DNA of 39,773 nt from a virus: positions 1-39,773 of IMG/VR virus record IMGVR_UViG_3300005563_000062, one strand, 5' to 3'. Of this stretch, positions 38,334-39,773 are shown piece by piece. A model generated the notes under the pieces. That model was not told where the DNA came from. It saw only the letters and a program-made list of their open reading frames with translations, and searched no databases. The translations under genes were made by a program, and so were the position numbers. Each line of letters begins with the position of its first letter. Within the stretch, counting starts at the first letter, position 1.

Positions 38334-39773
38334 ATGCCAGCGACTTCAACCGACCGACTGCAGGGATTGACCACGTCGGTCGCTGTGAAACCGCCATGCA
38401 AGGCGGTCACCACATCCGCAATCACGCTCAACGGTGAGCAGACCGTCGGTGGCGTGCCGTGCGTTTCCGGCGATCGAGTCCTCGTCGCAATTGCGGGCGG
38501 ATCGATCAGCAACGGGATCTGGGTTGTCGACACTGGGGCTTGGGAAAGGGCGCGTGATTTCGACGGGAACCGAGATGTCGTTCAGGGAACGATAGTCCTT
38601 GTGACGCCCGGTGTCGCAGCCAGATTCTGGCAAGTGCAGACTGCCAACCCAATCGTCATCGGAGCGACGTCGATCGTCATTGCTGCGATCGACCCGTCGG
38701 CGCTTTCGGTATCTGCAAATCAGATGCTGTTTGACTTCGATACGACCTATCTGTCTGGATCCATCGGGCTGGCGCTATCGACTCTCAAGCAGTATTCCGT
38801 CATCGACGTCGACGCGATCCAGCAATTGATGACCGATGTCGCGGCCGGGACAGGTCGCATCATCGCGTGCTTTGGCGACTCAACGATGTGGGGCGCGGAC
38901 CCTGCGAATCTCGCCAACCAAGTCGCGGTTCCGCCGCCCACCGCGCTGCAGAACTTCGTCAACAACTACCACGGCAACAGCGCGCTGACGGTCACGAACA
39001 ACGGCATCAGCGGCACGACGGCCACGCAGATGATTGCCGGGACCGACGGCAGCGGCACGACGTTCGCCGCGAAGATGGCGGCCAGCACCGCGCGTGCCGT
39101 GTTGTGCAACCACGGCATCAACGATGCCTTCGGTGCCAACGCGACGACCCTTGCGGCCTACCGCACGGCACTCCTCTCGTTCATCTACACGTGCCGCTTC
39201 TACAGCAAGACGCCCATCCTGGTGAGCCCTTTCCCGGCGCTGGCGGTGGCGGGCAACTACGGCGCCTTTGGCAGCCAGGCGCGCTCGGAGGCGACGTCTC
39301 GCTTCGCCGAGGAGATGCGCAAGGTTGCTCGCGACCACAGCGTTACCGTCGTCGACAACAACCTGCTGATGTCGCGCTTGCTGAACATCGACGGTCAGCT
39401 GCCGCTGTCGATCCTTCCGGATGGCGTGCATGCCAGCCAGGCCGGATACGGATTCGCCGGCAACAACATGGCGGGCGTTCTTCTGGACTCGCAGATGGAG
39501 GCGTTCAGCCGCCCGGCTCAGCGTCTGCCGTCCAGCGCGTCAGCCATCAAGGCCACCAGCCAGACCGTCAGTGCATCCAGCAGCTCGCGAGTGGGCGTCG
39601 TCGTCACCACCGGAATCGCTACGCCCCAGACCATGCGCATGGTGTTCCGAGTCGATGAGTCCGGCCTCGACCTCGTGCTGTCGCATCCGATCTTCTCCAA
39701 CGGCTCCGCGTCGATCGCGATCAATCTGGACGGCGGCGCGCTCGGCACGCTGTCCATGCTGCATGCCGGCTTC
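38334..39773 (+). CDS. Tail fibre with SGNH esterase domain, C-terminus cut by the window end
   Basis: 480 codons visible, open at the right edge. The N-terminus (TSVAVKPPCKAVTTSAITLN, GEQTVGGVPCVSGDRVLV, AWERARDFDGNRDVVQGT) is the tail-attachment module found in many podoviral fibres. An SGNH domain follows: CFGDSTMWG with Ser183, GISGTT, CNHGIND with Asn263, and PDGVH with Asp363 and His366. The blocks match the two leftward esterases more than the one at 16056. A beta-rich region begins after residue 400. Expected to bind and de-esterify the receptor polysaccharide. Confidence 0.85.
   Translation, partial: MPATSTDRLQGLTTSVAVKPPCKAVTTSAITLNGEQTVGGVPCVSGDRVLVAIAGGSISNGIWVVDTGAWERARDFDGNRDVVQGTIVLVTPGVAARFWQVQTANPIVIGATSIVIAAIDPSALSVSANQMLFDFDTTYLSGSIGLALSTLKQYSVIDVDAIQQLMTDVAAGTGRIIACFGDSTMWGADPANLANQVAVPPPTALQNFVNNYHGNSALTVTNNGISGTTATQMIAGTDGSGTTFAAKMAASTARAVLCNHGINDAFGANATTLAAYRTALLSFIYTCRFYSKTPILVSPFPALAVAGNYGAFGSQARSEATSRFAEEMRKVARDHSVTVVDNNLLMSRLLNIDGQLPLSILPDGVHASQAGYGFAGNNMAGVLLDSQMEAFSRPAQRLPSSASAIKATSQTVSASSSSRVGVVVTTGIATPQTMRMVFRVDESGLDLVLSHPIFSNGSASIAINLDGGALGTLSMLHAGF

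Noticed and set aside
1-39773. Diversity-generating retroelement as in BPP-1-like podoviruses
   Set aside because: No reverse transcriptase motif and no adenine-variable template repeat were seen in the window. It could still lie beyond the right end.
1-39773. CRISPR array or insertion sequence
   Set aside because: No regular short repeats with unique spacers and no transposase were found.
1-39773. Complete circular genome
   Set aside because: The right end lies in a rightward fibre gene and the left end in a leftward recombinase gene, so joining the ends would break both. Lysis genes and an integrase are also missing.

Overview
The window is most of a temperate, podovirus-like bacteriophage or prophage from a GC-rich bacterium, probably a proteobacterium. 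I cannot name the host genus from sequence alone. Reasons: a lambda-like immunity region with two divergent operator pairs, a NinB/NinG pair, small and large terminase, a portal of the head-to-tail connecting type, two tail tubular proteins, and three injection-type internal virion proteins (one with a lytic transglycosylase, one of 2125 aa). There is no tail tape measure, sheath or tail tube, which fits a short-tailed virion. Both ends cut through genes (a leftward recombinase-like gene and a rightward tail fibre), so integrase, lysis genes and the rest of the recombination module lie outside.

Layout. 1-2219: leftward early (pL) operon with an ERF-like recombinase fragment, small membrane proteins, an SGNH esterase lipoprotein, a coiled-coil protein and a basic first gene. 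2220-3780: immunity region. Promoter pL with two operators, a membrane SGNH esterase co-directional with the repressor (in the place lambda uses for rexAB), the repressor, two more operators, pR and a Cro-like gene. 4013-12942: rightward early operon with many start/stop-overlapping small genes, a stand-alone LexA-type winged helix, a C5-cytosine methyltransferase overlapped by a second conserved reading frame, an N6-adenine/N4-cytosine methyltransferase, an O-like replication protein with an origin-like structure inside it, NinB, NinG and zinc-ribbon proteins. Two genes here are broken (one frameshift, one amber stop).

12943-13591 is a 650-base non-coding stretch packed with RNA structure: two tRNA-shaped RNAs with abnormal loops, a roughly 200-nt RNA closed by a 16-bp stem, and a strong hairpin that may end early transcription. 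13592-39773 is the late operon: small terminase; a block of receptor-interaction or decoration proteins (including a second type of SGNH esterase and a protein with a signal peptide); large terminase, portal, a proteasome-like Ntn hydrolase, scaffold, capsid, a strong terminator, tail tubular proteins, internal virion proteins and a tail fibre carrying an SGNH domain.

How it fits together. The phage carries four SGNH-type esterases. Three share the same subfamily signature: one on the tail fibre, one a lipoprotein expressed early, and one membrane-anchored and placed to be expressed with the repressor in the lysogen. The simplest reading is that the phage uses ester (probably O-acetyl) removal from a surface polysaccharide both to enter cells and to alter the receptor of cells it already occupies. 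This and the tRNA-like RNA cluster are the two most promising undescribed features. Functions are inferred from motifs read by eye; no search or folding program was run.
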